Part shown: one piece after another, positions 52,701 to 60,510 of the stretch | Layout: every line of letters begins with the position of its first letter | How positions within the stretch are numbered: the stretch's first letter is position 1 | Assembly: GCA_029204225.1 (NCBI GenBank) | Contig: CM055092.1 | Span: 26,768,320-26,832,319 of the forward strand | DNA from: Diphasiastrum complanatum | Taxonomy: Eukaryota > Streptophyta > Lycopodiopsida > Lycopodiales > Lycopodiaceae | Direction of reading: 5' to 3' | Length of the DNA stretch: 64,000 nucleotides | Notes under the pieces: model-generated | What the model was told of the DNA's origin: nothing | Databases searched by the model: none | What the model saw: only the letters and a program-made list of their open reading frames with translations | Translations under genes and position numbers: made by a program

Positions 52701-55320
52701 AGACCAATCTGAGATCGAGTGTCAACAATAACATGTTGAAGGTGTTCAAGTTGTTGAGCATAATCCTCCAAAGAGCTAAAGAGATCCTTATAGGAAGAAG
52801 GCAGTCGCATGGTAGGCTAGAGAGAGAGGAAAGAGAGCATTGGCAAGCAGCAATGGACAGCAAGCGAAGGCAAGACAATCTCAAGTAGAAAATTAGTAAT
52901 CAAAAGGCTAATAGCTACGTAGGGTAGCGTGAGCAATTGAGATGGCAATAGCTAGGAAAGGAGACAATGATGGCTAGAAGGCAAAGTTGGACAAGAGAAT
53001 GGTGAAGAAAGGCAGTAATAGCAGGCTAGAAAGAGTCAATGGTAGGGAAGGGAGGCCAATAAAGTAGGAGCCAGCAATGGAGGTGGAAAAGGGGCTGGAG
53101 ACAATGACGAACAACTAGAAAGGGCAATGGTGGACAACGATGAAGATGGGAGAAGGACAGCAAAGTACGAGGCAAAGATGAATGTGGAAAAGGACCACGA
53201 TGGGGTAGCGATGAGGGATAGAGGAACAAAGGATCGTGACAAGGTACAAAGGAAATGCTTTGATGCCAAGTTTTGAACACATTCATAAATTTGGCGTCAA
53301 AAGAACTTTACAGATGTACGTAAAGCAGCAAAGATCAATTACAAAGCATTCTCCAACAAAATAAAATCAATGAAGAACAATGGCTATCGACAGCTCGGGC
53401 GATCTCCAAGAAAGATAAAGATCTCCAAAAGACAGAACTCCCCTACAAAGAGATTAGGACATCATAGTCAATAATCTGAGACATGATTGTCTCTATTTAT
53501 AACACATAGTAAACATCCTAGAAGGTTCTGGAGAGCACATTATAGCTTCTTGACCAACGACCTCTTATACGCCATTCAGTCATGTCCTTACAATCATGTG
53601 TCCTCTTTAGGGCCAATTATATCAAAAAATAGACTCTGAAACAACACAAATGGGACTGAAAATAGTGTCTTAGGTATAGGAAAGTACGGAACATTGTGTT
53701 CAAATTGTAGGAGATAATGCTTACCATTTCACAATCTATTGTTCTTGACATCATGTCCTATTGGTGATGTGTGTTCATAACTCAACTAGAATCAGCTTCA
53801 ATATATGTAAGAGAATTTGCTCCAACAAATAAAAAAAGATTGAATATTCAAGAAAATAGTGTCTAGCTCTCCCTTTTTGAAATGTCAATCCTTAAACCAT
53901 TACATGAGGCTAGAATTCTCAATGCTCTATAACACAACCACCAAGGCCCGTAGTATTGTATGGTTAACTAGGGTTGACCGAGGATGGGACACTCTACTCA
54001 TTGGGATTTAGACAATCCGAAAAATCCTAAGAATATGTGTCCCCTTCCTCGTAATTGAAAAGTTTGACTTTTGATCCCTGCTAAGGTTGTCAATTAATGA
54101 CCTTATAGCACACTCCCAAAACAAAATTTAAGAGGCCCTAGTCTAGAGATTGTAGCCTTTCAATGAGCTAGAATAGCGGGAATTCGCACAAGCGCGCCCT
54201 TTCCCACATCATGTATTGGTGCTTTGACGAAAAGAATGTTATTTCATAGAACTTTCTACATGATTTCTCTTCAATCCAAACCCTCCACTCATAGCAACTA
54301 CAAGAACTGTCTCTTAAAGGGGCTATGGAGTTTTAAGCCAGACACCGTTGGATTTTTCCAGATTTTGGGATGTCTCCATCACCAGCCAATGAAATGTCTC
54401 AAGTGGCAAATTTCAATGCATGGTTAACATTGACAAAAAGAAAGTTAGTGCCTTTGAGCACCCTTGAACATTTTGAGACATCGTGACCTCTTCAACAAAG
54501 AGAGAGGTTTTGAGAGATGCAAGTTAATGGTTGGATGGCCCATGGCCCATAGCCTAGGTCCAATCAGTGCCATCAATTTGATATGAGCTAATTATGAAAG
54601 CAATTGACCTTTGCCAAATGTGACCAAATGATTTTGTTCATTTTTTAGGGCATCATATGGTATAATTGTCCTCCTTTTCTGTTTACATAGAAAAGCCCAT
54701 GGGCTCTCAATGCAAATCAACCCATAGAGGGCGTGTGTCCAAAGAAAAGTCAACAAAGACTTTTGCATTTAATTTTTAGGCAGGATAAAGTCCTGCCTGG
54801 AAGGTCTTTATGGGTTTTCAAAACCTCCTCAAACACCCATTAGGTCCTTGGGGAGGACTCTATCCATTACTAAACTAGATCTTCCCACATGTGATGAGTT
54901 GATGTATCATGCTTGAGTTGGGCTTGTCCACCCACCGAGGTTCAAATCTCTGTGATCCCAGGAGATGAAAATGCCAAGAAGCATACTAAACCAGTAGGCC
55001 TTGCACTAACACTTCATTTAAATACAAAAACCATGTAAAAACCCAGTGTAAGTACAATTCAATGTCTTTGTTCCATAACACTGCAACAGGCAATTTGTCT
55101 ATGTGCTCAAAGCTAAAAAAAACCCAGATAAAAACAGTGCTTAAAGTTCAAAAAACAGTCTGAGTTTTTTATCCTCAAATTCTCAGCATTTCTATATACC
55201 TGTGAAATCGAACTTCATTCTATAAATTTTCTATATGGAAAGAGGATTCAATACCTGCACCATAACAGGTATATCTGTAGAGAGGATTCGATTGGCAAAT
55301 TTGGCACGCAAAGCCATCAT
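31251..55320 (-). CDS. VAS1/ISS1-like: PLP-dependent aromatic/methionine aminotransferase, VAS1/ISS1 family (9 exons)
   Basis: Joining 55320-55255, 45746-45699, 44979-44851, 37639-37580, 37434-37278, 32536-32424, 32240-32182, 32048-31940 and 31706-31251 gives an uninterrupted frame of 398 residues. All eight introns are GT-AG. The deduced protein follows Arabidopsis VAS1/ISS1 (about 394 residues) throughout, including [28 protein letters not shown] and [11 protein letters not shown]. Fold-type I features are NPGNPSG (Asn179), DNTY (Asp207, Tyr210), the Schiff-base Lys236 in [12 protein letters not shown], Arg244 for the phosphate and Arg365 for substrate carboxylate. The family is cytosolic and moves the amino group of methionine onto indole-3-pyruvate or related aromatic keto acids, restraining auxin and ethylene. 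The start is the first of two adjacent Met codons. Introns 1, 3 and 5 (9.5, 7.2, 4.7 kb) hold transposons. Function is inferred from family identity. Confidence 0.95.
31940..32048 (-). CDS. VAS1/ISS1-like: Aminotransferase exon 8 (PLP lysine)
   Basis: Encodes [14 protein letters not shown] and [16 protein letters not shown] with the catalytic Lys236. Acceptor TTTGTAG, donor TAT|GTAAGC. It completes the Glu211 codon begun in exon 7. Confidence 0.95.
32182..32240 (-). CDS. VAS1/ISS1-like: Aminotransferase exon 7
   Basis: Encodes [19 protein letters not shown] plus two bases of the next codon. Asp207 should contact the PLP ring nitrogen. Donor GA|GTAAGG, acceptor ACTAG. Confidence 0.94.
32424..32536 (-). 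CDS. VAS1/ISS1-like: Aminotransferase exon 6
   Basis: Encodes [18 protein letters not shown], then [17 protein letters not shown]. Asn179 belongs to the PLP pocket. Acceptor TTTGCAG, donor AAG|GTTTCT. Confidence 0.95.
32537..33974. other. Intron 5, proximal part: no recognisable element
   Basis: Part of the 4.7-kb intron 5. Nothing coding is seen; a short GA-rich patch lies at 33430-33490. Confidence 0.5.
33975..35350 (+). pseudogene. hAT transposase remnant (DUF659 type) in intron 5
   Basis: Opposite in strand to the host gene. A plus-strand stretch at 34447-34650 reads [18 protein letters not shown], then [12 protein letters not shown] and the segment before [12 protein letters not shown], matching the DUF659 core of plant hAT-like transposases (GCTIMSDGW...FLKSVDAS). 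Around 34786-34860 it reads [17 protein letters not shown], the domain's GTPCAAHCLDL motif, followed by a stop. Weaker similarity continues to about 35340. A Ser/Ala-rich frame precedes it at 33975-34178. Frames are broken, and no terminal inverted repeats were found. Confidence 0.7.
35351..37277. other. Intron 5, distal part, one unrecognised open frame
   Basis: A plus-strand frame at 35524-35862 (112 residues; includes [20 protein letters not shown]) looks coding-like but is unfamiliar. It may be a tail of the hAT-like remnant or another transposon. The rest is featureless. Confidence 0.4.
37278..37434 (-). CDS. VAS1/ISS1-like: Aminotransferase exon 5
   Basis: Encodes [19 protein letters not shown], then [14 protein letters not shown], ending one base into the Asp154 codon. 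Acceptor CAGCAG, donor CCAG|GTTGAT. Confidence 0.94.
37580..37639 (-). CDS. VAS1/ISS1-like: Aminotransferase exon 4
   Basis: Sixty bases encoding [14 protein letters not shown] and TAGANQ. It is too short to be seen without homology. Acceptor TTTGTAG, donor CAA|GTATGT. Confidence 0.93.
37640..40037. other. Intron 3, 3' portion; contains probable Gypsy LTR
   Basis: No coding sequence is supported. The part below 40121 is probably the LTR of the Gypsy remnant, but its lower end cannot be set without a partner. Confidence 0.4.
40038..41660 (-). pseudogene. Chromodomain Gypsy (chromovirus) pol remnant in intron 3
   Basis: Minus-strand order: reverse transcriptase at 41348-41596 ([50 protein letters not shown]). 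Next is the connection region ([14 protein letters not shown]) near 41000-41062, running to DPNRPFVV. An abrupt jump leads to [16 protein letters not shown] and [16 protein letters not shown] of the integrase C-terminal half. The tail is [14 protein letters not shown] and a chromodomain ([18 protein letters not shown]) at 40150-40322. RNase H and the integrase catalytic core have been deleted. Same strand as the host gene; spliced out with intron 3. Confidence 0.88.
40122..40135 (-). other. Polypurine tract and LTR junction of intronic Gypsy
   Basis: Minus-strand AAGGGGGAGGGAA is followed by TGTTACGTACCC, a typical PPT/3' LTR junction. The chromodomain frame runs through it. Confidence 0.6.
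41661..43408. other. Intron 3 middle part; LTR-like fragment and diverged tandem repeat
   Basis: 41830-42000 is an inverted, diverged copy of 51070-51260, so probably an LTR fragment of that family. At 42951-43178 a unit of about 110 bases with a T-rich run and 'atcacttaggtg'/'attacttaggtg' is present twice. No gene is seen. Confidence 0.5.
43409..43505 (+). repeat. Tandem repeat, 42-base unit, 2.3 copies
   Basis: Units start at 43409, 43451 and 43493 (partial), each with 'ggtgcctttggattaaggta'. Only a couple of bases differ between the two full copies. Confidence 0.9.
43506..43838 (+). pseudogene. hAT-like transposase C-terminal fragment in intron 3
   Basis: The plus strand reads [20 protein letters not shown], then [17 protein letters not shown], ending QGMAGWKHA. 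The TPLHxAxYxLxP phrase is characteristic of the C-terminal part of DUF659-type hAT transposases. A preceding stretch from about 43530 is frame-broken. It may belong to the same family as 33975-35350, but the two lie in different introns. Only a fragment, so the call is moderate. Confidence 0.55.
43847..43966 (+). repeat. Perfect 60-base tandem duplication
   Basis: 43847-43906 and 43907-43966 appear identical by eye, beginning 'atgctatggacccctcaaag'. Perfect identity implies a very recent duplication (or assembly slip) inside intron 3. Confidence 0.93.
43967..44850. other. Intron 3, 5' portion, no gene seen
   Basis: Short purine-rich repeats ('gggaaacgggaaac', 'gaaatgggat') at 44295-44365. 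Nothing coding. Confidence 0.5.
44851..44979 (-). CDS. VAS1/ISS1-like: Aminotransferase exon 3
   Basis: Encodes [17 protein letters not shown], then [19 protein letters not shown]. Acceptor TTTACAG, donor AAG|GTTAGG, both phase 0. Confidence 0.95.
45699..45746 (-). CDS. VAS1/ISS1-like: Aminotransferase exon 2
   Basis: Forty-eight bases encoding [16 protein letters not shown]. Family members have a similar LMAELTNPMSLAQ here. Acceptor TTTACAG, donor CAG|GTATTT. Confidence 0.92.
45747..47099. other. Intron 1, 3' portion, no gene seen
   Basis: No motif-bearing frame on either strand. Confidence 0.5.
47100..48968 (-). pseudogene. Decayed Gypsy element with gag start fused to pol tail (intron 1)
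   Basis: Minus strand. 48968-48770 encodes a gag N-terminus ([27 protein letters not shown]). At about 48755 it switches to the end of reverse transcriptase ([30 protein letters not shown]). RNase H remains ([36 protein letters not shown]) run to about 48120, then integrase remains at 47440-47880 ([32 protein letters not shown]). Most of gag, protease and reverse transcriptase were deleted. Many stops and frame changes. Same strand as the host gene. Confidence 0.75.
48969..49599. other. Intron 1 stretch, no gene seen
   Basis: A-rich and featureless; probably leader of the decayed Gypsy element, without a PBS I can recognise. Confidence 0.4.
49600..50130 (-). pseudogene. Decayed Gypsy gag (intron 1)
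   Basis: The minus strand, with stops and frame slips, reads [48 protein letters not shown] and [17 protein letters not shown]. This is the retrotransposon gag signature of plant Gypsy elements. The PBS and LTR at 50842 onwards lie upstream in the same orientation. Confidence 0.75.
50842..50853 (-). other. PBS of intronic Gypsy-like element
   Basis: Minus-strand TGGTATCAAAGC differs by one base from the tRNA-Met PBS and lies two bases from the LTR end TGACA. Confidence 0.6.
50856..51270 (-). repeat. LTR (partial extent) of intronic Gypsy-like element
   Basis: The LTR starts at 50856 next to the PBS. Its upper limit is uncertain. 51070-51260 matches 41830-42000 in inverted orientation, which supports a dispersed LTR family. 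CACACGTGTG occurs at 51287-51296 and 51443-51452, just beyond the set end. Confidence 0.5.
51271..52229. other. Intron 1 stretch with LTR-like features
   Basis: Two CACACGTGTG palindromes (51287, 51443) and a 'tacatatataggagagg' TATA-like run at about 51606 suggest LTR material, with 'agtttctacta'/'gagttttcact' repeats at 51860-51970. No partner copy was found, so no LTR is called. Confidence 0.35.
52230..52810 (-). pseudogene. Gypsy-like gag remnant (intron 1)
   Basis: A minus-strand start at 52810 reads [20 protein letters not shown] and [15 protein letters not shown] to a stop at 52654. After frame changes come [19 protein letters not shown] and [15 protein letters not shown], which resemble a plant Gypsy gag domain. 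A PBS and LTR lie upstream at 53257-53827 in the same orientation. Confidence 0.6.
53257..53269 (-). other. PBS of Gypsy-like element
   Basis: Minus-strand TTGGCATCAAAGC is near the tRNA-Met PBS and sits four bases from the LTR end. Confidence 0.55.
53274..53827 (-). repeat. 5' LTR of Gypsy-like element in intron 1
   Basis: On the minus strand it starts TGTTGGAGCAAATT and ends GTGTTCA, giving 554 bases with TG...CA ends next to a PBS and gag. No second copy was noticed in the window, so the 3' end of this element is lost. Confidence 0.6.
53828..55254. other. Intron 1, 5' portion, no gene seen
   Basis: No motif-bearing frame or repeat pair noticed. Confidence 0.5.
55255..55320 (-). CDS. VAS1/ISS1-like: Aminotransferase exon 1 with start codon
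   Basis: Twenty-two codons, [13 protein letters not shown] through TDIPVMVQ, parallel to the family N-terminus (SRRTLGTDMPVM-like). Donor CAG|GTATTG. There are two adjacent in-frame Met codons; the first is used here. Confidence 0.9.
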
Positions 55321-55850
55321 TTCCCAAGCTGATCCTCCCAAACAGCAATCGATTCAAAAATTAAACCAAGAATTGCTCCCTGAAGAAATTTCCAGGTGAA
55401 AATCTGCAATCCAGTACAAGTGACTCTGAGCCCAACATTCCATTGAAACATTGTTGCATGCCACAAAATCAAAAGCATTTCTTTAATGCTTCAGTGCCCA
55501 CTACATTTGCTGCATAATTTCAACCAACGAACTGGCCCATCAATCAACGCATCTATCAAAACAGCCCAATGGCCAGCATCTCAAAGCTTACCTTAATGCT
55601 AGCTCAAAGCAAATAAAGTGAAGATCCACTGCTACAAGGAATGATCTACAATGCTGAATAGAGGAAGGAAGCGTGGGTCAATGAAAGAATAGTAAGCACT
55701 CGTAAGAGAGAGAGGGCGAGGTGACGTGGGGGAAGGCGGGGCTTGGCCCATGAGATGGTATTCCCACCAACCGACCAGAATGCCCCACTTCAATTAGTTG
55801 GTTTCCCCTCATGGCCACATTCATAACGTTTGATATATATTATCGATACA
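55321..55850 (-). promoter_or_regulatory. Upstream region of aminotransferase gene
   Basis: Minus strand upstream of the start codon. A bZIP-type ACGT element (CCACGTCA, 55722-55729) lies about 400 bases upstream beside a CT-rich run (55705-55716). A TATATAT run lies near 55833-55846. If that is the TATA box, the 5' UTR is about 480 bases or contains an intron. Inference only. Confidence 0.35.
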
Positions 55851-56439
55851 AACCCCATAGTTATTTGTGCTTTGTTTGTTCACACCGACATGGCGGAATC
55901 TCCAAAGTTGAACGAGCTTGTATGCCATGGGCCCACTACCATTGAGCGATGGTGGCGGTTACTCTCAAAGCATACACAATCATCTCTCAAGTAACAATCA
56001 ACCACCCTTTGATGTTGGTGTTCCGATGACTTCCATGGAAACGATTATTGCTCATGCGCTCATTCAGTGCTCGGGAAACCTCTTTTGAGTTATCCTCAAA
56101 AACCTGCATTTTATAGAACTTCTCAGTATTTTTGAAGACTTTTTTTTAGAAATAGGTATATATGCTTGTATAAAAAATCGTCAGACATTTTATGATCCCG
56201 ATTTTTGAGAAACCTTGGCGGTTCCATTCCTATAGTTTGTTGTTTCTCAAGCACAAGCGATCATCCGTCTAAGTTGATGCCAAGGATGCTCGTTTGGGCC
56301 TACAAAAAGGCCGTACCATAGGAACAGACTTATGTAAGTGCTTGAGTACCGTGAAGGTACATGAGAGGCGGTTGCTAGTAGTAATAAAGTGATATACTTC
56401 TTTTATCAATCCATTTGAATTATTTAATATATAAAAGAT
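55851..56439. other. No recognisable gene
   Basis: Region between the aminotransferase upstream region and the next Gypsy remnant; nothing supported. Confidence 0.5.
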
Positions 56440-58560
56440 TTCTTGCAGCTAAGAGAGCTTGTGAAGGCGGAGGTTGCAAATAAGCAAGTTGGAAGCTTAG
56501 CACCAAGGATAGTAAAATGTTTGCCAAAAGAATTGACATTTTCAAGCTAGAAAAACTTGCAAGCCCCAAAAAACTACAATGGCCCAGCCATGACTTTTTG
56601 AATGAGTAGAGAGCATTACTGGAGAAGCTGAACTAGTTTTGATGTTGCTGCTTTGTTCTCCATTTCCATATTGGTTATATCATCTATACAAGTGATGCTC
56701 AACCAAATTTTCCCTATCTTAATAAAGCTACATTTTATTTTGGGGCTTCCAAAAGAGTGCGGCGTAACCAACCGCAGACTATCGAGGATGTCATTTGCTT
56801 TGCGAAGATCTTCGATGATGCTCATGTTGGCTCCCGAAAGGAGCAGATTTTGCCCAAGGTTGAGCAAAAAGAAAATAAGTTTTTCAAGAAGTGGGACAAA
56901 GACAATACTAGTTCCCAGGGTGGAAAAAAGTGTGTCAAGTTGGATCGTGCGGATTACGAGAATCGGCGGCTTCTGCTTCTCCTGCATGGACATCTGTCAA
57001 AAGTTTGCCCGAAGAAAAAACAAAAGAAATCTGGCGGGCAACCTAAGTCCTTCAAAGCCCCAGGTGATTCTAGTATTTCTTTTGTTGATTTATCCTTTAA
57101 AGATGGCACTAGTTGTGAGAATTGTTGCTTTAATACAGCTGTTTTTGGCCCCCACAACTGTTAAAAATTCACAATTCTAGCTTGACTAGTTTTGGTCATA
57201 TGACTTGTAAATAGTTAGATGGTCATGATGTGGCTTGTCACACGTGCCAAATAGCATAGGATTCCATTCATAAGGATGTTCTCAAGTAGACCTAAGTGAT
57301 AGAACCTTTGGAATGAGGCCAAATCATGCTTAGATACAAGAGAAAAAAAGTAGGAGCTATTTTTGGTAATTTTTGCATTGTTGAGGGATCTCCAAGATTC
57401 CAACCCTAACTTGGTAGGGATGAAAGATCTACCAAAATTAGCATTAGGGATAGGTTTAGGGCTACTCATACCTGTCCAAAACCGTGATGGATCATGTATA
57501 TATAGGTGATGATATCTCACCAAAATCAATCAAGCAATTTCATGATTTTTCTCTCATATTGGTGCAATTGCTCTCTATGTTCATGATTGTTTAAGTTCTT
57601 GTGATTCCTAATAATTATAGGATTGAATGTAGGTCTAGTGTACAGTACTCAAACTGTGGGAGGCAGTACTTTCACACGTGTGAAGGCTTCTTCAAGGATT
57701 TGGGCCATTAAGTGAGGTTCAAGCATAGATTCTTGATGGATTTTGATGGTTCAACTTGTGCTAATCTTAAGAGATCATAATCTATTGTTTCCCTCATCAT
57801 TTCAAGTGTTTTAGGATCCTTATTTGCTGTAATTTTAACACAACCTCATTCCTATGAATGGGATCGCCAAGGTGTGACTGTTCTTTTTTATGATGGTTTC
57901 ACACATAATTTTATTATTGCTAAACTGGTGCAGAAACTCAAGGCAGCCACCGTGCCAAGTAATCACTTACATGTGGTGAAAATGGCATCGGAGGAAGATC
58001 GGCAAGCTTGGGACCAGGTTGTTCCTCAATTGCCGCTCAGAATTCAAGATTATGTTGAACCGCTGGACTTTCATATTATTAATTTAGATAGCGTAGACAT
58101 TATCTTAGGAAATGAGTGGTTTTACTCCAAAAATGAGTCCTTAAGAAAGGACTATGCAATTCATAGTATCTCTTTTTTGCATAATGGCTCATTAGTTGAA
58201 CTAAAAGGCGATGTAAATAGGCCTTTTGATCCTATGGCTTTTGCTTTAGAAGTTGTTGAAAGGCTCTAGTAATAAAGTTTATCTTTTCTCTTTAAAAGAT
58301 GAAGTCTATGTGGATGAGCATGCAATTCAGAGTCTAAATATTGATTTATCGCATTTGCCTTTGAATGTGTATATAAATAATCCTTTAAGTGTTAATTCAC
58401 CTAAAGGTAGAATATTTATCAAACTTAGGCAAGAGTATAGCGATGCTTTTCCTGATAAACTACATGATGGCCTACCTCCCCAAAGGAGTGTCGACCATCA
58501 GATAGAGTTGCTTCTTGGAAGCCAACCTGTATCTCTTTTTCTATACAGGGTTAGCATTTA
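56440..58560 (+). pseudogene. Gypsy gag-protease remnant, split by a solo LTR
   Basis: Plus strand. 56757-57158 holds the C-terminal part of gag, with a decayed zinc knuckle (HGHLSKVCPKKKQKK) and Lys-rich tail, ending FNTAVFGPHN. A solo Copia LTR interrupts at 57159. From 57841 the same frame resumes (LIPMNGIAKV), then a protease-like segment FYDGFTHNFI, where the expected D-S/T-G is changed, and VDIILGNEWF. After a frame change near 58250 comes YSDAFPDKLHDGLPPQRSVD, the segment just before Gypsy reverse transcriptase, to about 58560. The reverse transcriptase itself is missing. Confidence 0.83.
57159..57840 (+). repeat. Solo Copia LTR inserted in Gypsy remnant
   Basis: 682 bases, TGTTAAAAATTC to TTTTAACA. 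It is nearly identical to the LTR at 63334 onwards (about three differences by eye over the part visible) and is not followed by a PBS or gag. Flanks are CACAAC before and CAACC after, a short target duplication (CAAC, possibly ACAAC). Removing it restores the Gypsy frame. Contains CACACGTGTG at 57673-57682. Confidence 0.92.
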
Positions 58561-58762
58561 CTTTTGTTCTAGTAAGCTGAAAAGTGGTTCCAAGTGTCTA
58601 AAAATGATAAAAATCATTGGAATCAGAGAACCCTCGCACAAGTAACTCTCGCCGACTGTTCCATTGTTTTCAAAAGGTCATTTTACATCAATGATCAAGT
58701 CTGCGAGAGTAGTTTGAAGTATTGATGGATCTATAAGCTAAAAAGATCAATATCATCAAACA
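58561..58762. other. Unassigned stretch between Gypsy remnant and truncated LTR
   Basis: No longer matches Gypsy coding sequence; nothing recognised. Confidence 0.4.
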
Positions 58763-59321
58763 TCAAGTAGACCTAAGTGATAGAACCTTTGGAAAGAGTC
58801 CAAATCATGCTTAGATACAAGAGAAAAAAAGTAGGAGCTATTTTTGGTAATTTTTGCATTGTTGAGGGATCTCCAAGATTCCAACCCTAACTTGGTAGGG
58901 ATGAAAGATCTACCAAAATTAGCATTAGGGATAGGTTTAGGGCTACTCATACCTGTCCAAAACCGTGATGGATCATGTATATATAGGTGATGATATCTCA
59001 CCAAAATCAATCAAGCAATTTCATGATTTTTCTCTCATATTGGTGCAATTGCTCTCTATGTTCATGATTGTTTAAGTTCTTGTGATTCCTAATAATTATA
59101 GGATTGAATGTAGGTCTAGTGTACAGTACTCAAACTGTGGGAGGCAGTACTTTCACACGTGTGAAGGCTTCTTCAAGGATTTGGGCCATTAAGTGAGGTT
59201 CAAGCATAGATTCTTGATGGATTTTGATGGTTCAACTTGTGCTAATCTTATGAGATCATAATCTATTGTTTCCCTCATCATTTCAAGTGTTTTAGGATCC
59301 TTATTTGTTGTAATTTTAACA
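58763..59321 (+). repeat. 5'-truncated 5' LTR
   Basis: Matches 57282-57840 and 63457 onwards with about three differences to the 3' LTR. The first 123 or so bases are missing. Carries CACACGTGTG at 59154-59163. Confidence 0.93.
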
Positions 59322-59334
59322 TGGTATCAGAGCC
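59322..59334 (+). other. Primer-binding site, tRNA-Met type
   Basis: TGGTATCAGAGCC begins directly after the LTR end. Confidence 0.93.
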
Positions 59335-60132
59335 TAAAGGCTGAAATGAGCTAAATCCTTGTTTTTCATTCAATTTGATCACAATTTTTTATCTAAATCC
59401 TGTGTAGATTGGATCTTAGCATCTAGCATTGATTCTAGAACTCAAAGTGAGTCTATTCCATTGGAGATTGGTGTTGTGTGACTTCATTTGCAGGTGTTTA
59501 GGTGTCTAAAACCAGAGGCAAAGTTGAATTCAATCCACATTACCAAGATAACAAGTTTTGCTTGCTCCAAGCATTGATTTCTAAGCAAGTTATGGAGGTG
59601 ATTTCATAGAGGAGGCTTTTTAGCATTCAAGGAGAGGGAAGATCAGAGATTTGGGGACTCTTCAAGGCTGTTCTAAGGTGTAGAGGACACCTCCTAAAGT
59701 GATGAGGGTTCAGTCCAACCATTGCTTGACTTATGCATCAAATTAGATCAATTTTTCATCAATTTTGATCAATTTTTGCTTGTGATTGGATAATAGATTG
59801 TGTTGCACCCTCATTAAGTTCCATTTAGATCTTTTACAAGTGATTTTGGAAGAATATTAGGTTGCTGAAATTCACTCTTGATCAGATCATTTGGAAGCTT
59901 TTATATTCTTTATAGAAAGAGGGGCAATTCTACTAGTATTATCTACTTCAATCAAGCAAGTGCATTGTTTCTAGTATTCTATGATTTGATTTTGTTAAAG
60001 ATCATTCTTAGATCTTTATAGGAAGTCTATTACTGATCTTTTCAGGTCCCTAAGAAGTGGGATAAGGTAGATTTTCAATCAAATCAATAGAAATAACCTT
60101 CATTTGTGTCAAGTCCTTGATTAGGAGACTAG
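59335..60132 (+). other. Copia untranslated leader
   Basis: About 800 bases between PBS and gag start, without an open frame of note. Confidence 0.75.
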
Positions 60133-60510
60133 ATGGCATCTTTAAATGCATATCTTTTGGATACTAATGAAAGGCTCAACAAAACTAACTATTCCATATG
60201 GAAAGTTAAAATGGAATCCATCATGATCATGCAAGATCTGATGGATATTGTAAATTGTAAGGAGGGTGAACCTATTAATCCTCAAGAAAAAGCCAAATAC
60301 ATCAAGACGTGCAATGTTGCACTACATTGCATAAAAATGAATGTTGCAAATGAGCTCTTAAGAGAAGTAGAAGATTGCACTTCGGCTCAAGATGCTTGGG
60401 AGACTTTGCAAAAGGTCTATGAATCCAAGAACCAAACTAGGATGTTAGCTTTGAAGAATCAAATCTATAAGAGTGAAGGAATTGAACAAAGAGCTAGCCT
60501 TCATAGGTGA
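60133..60510 (+). CDS. Copia gag N-terminal part, truncated by frameshift
   Basis: 125 residues, MASLNAYLLDTNERLN to a stop. DUF4219/UBN2-type gag motifs are NYSIWKVKMESIM, ALHCIKMNVANELLREV and TSAQDAWETLQKVYES. The frame is lost near 60460, where comparison with the 27 kb gag indicates deletion of about 20 codons between KNQI and RIKS. The downstream gag continues in another frame (60473). Confidence 0.85.
   Translation: MASLNAYLLDTNERLNKTNYSIWKVKMESIMIMQDLMDIVNCKEGEPINPQEKAKYIKTCNVALHCIKMNVANELLREVEDCTSAQDAWETLQKVYESKNQTRMLALKNQIYKSEGIEQRASLHR

Noticed and set aside
57215-57529. The same 104-residue minus-strand frame at 57215, 58756 (shorter) and 63390
   Set aside because: All three are antisense frames within copies of one LTR; repetition reflects LTR copies, not a gene family.
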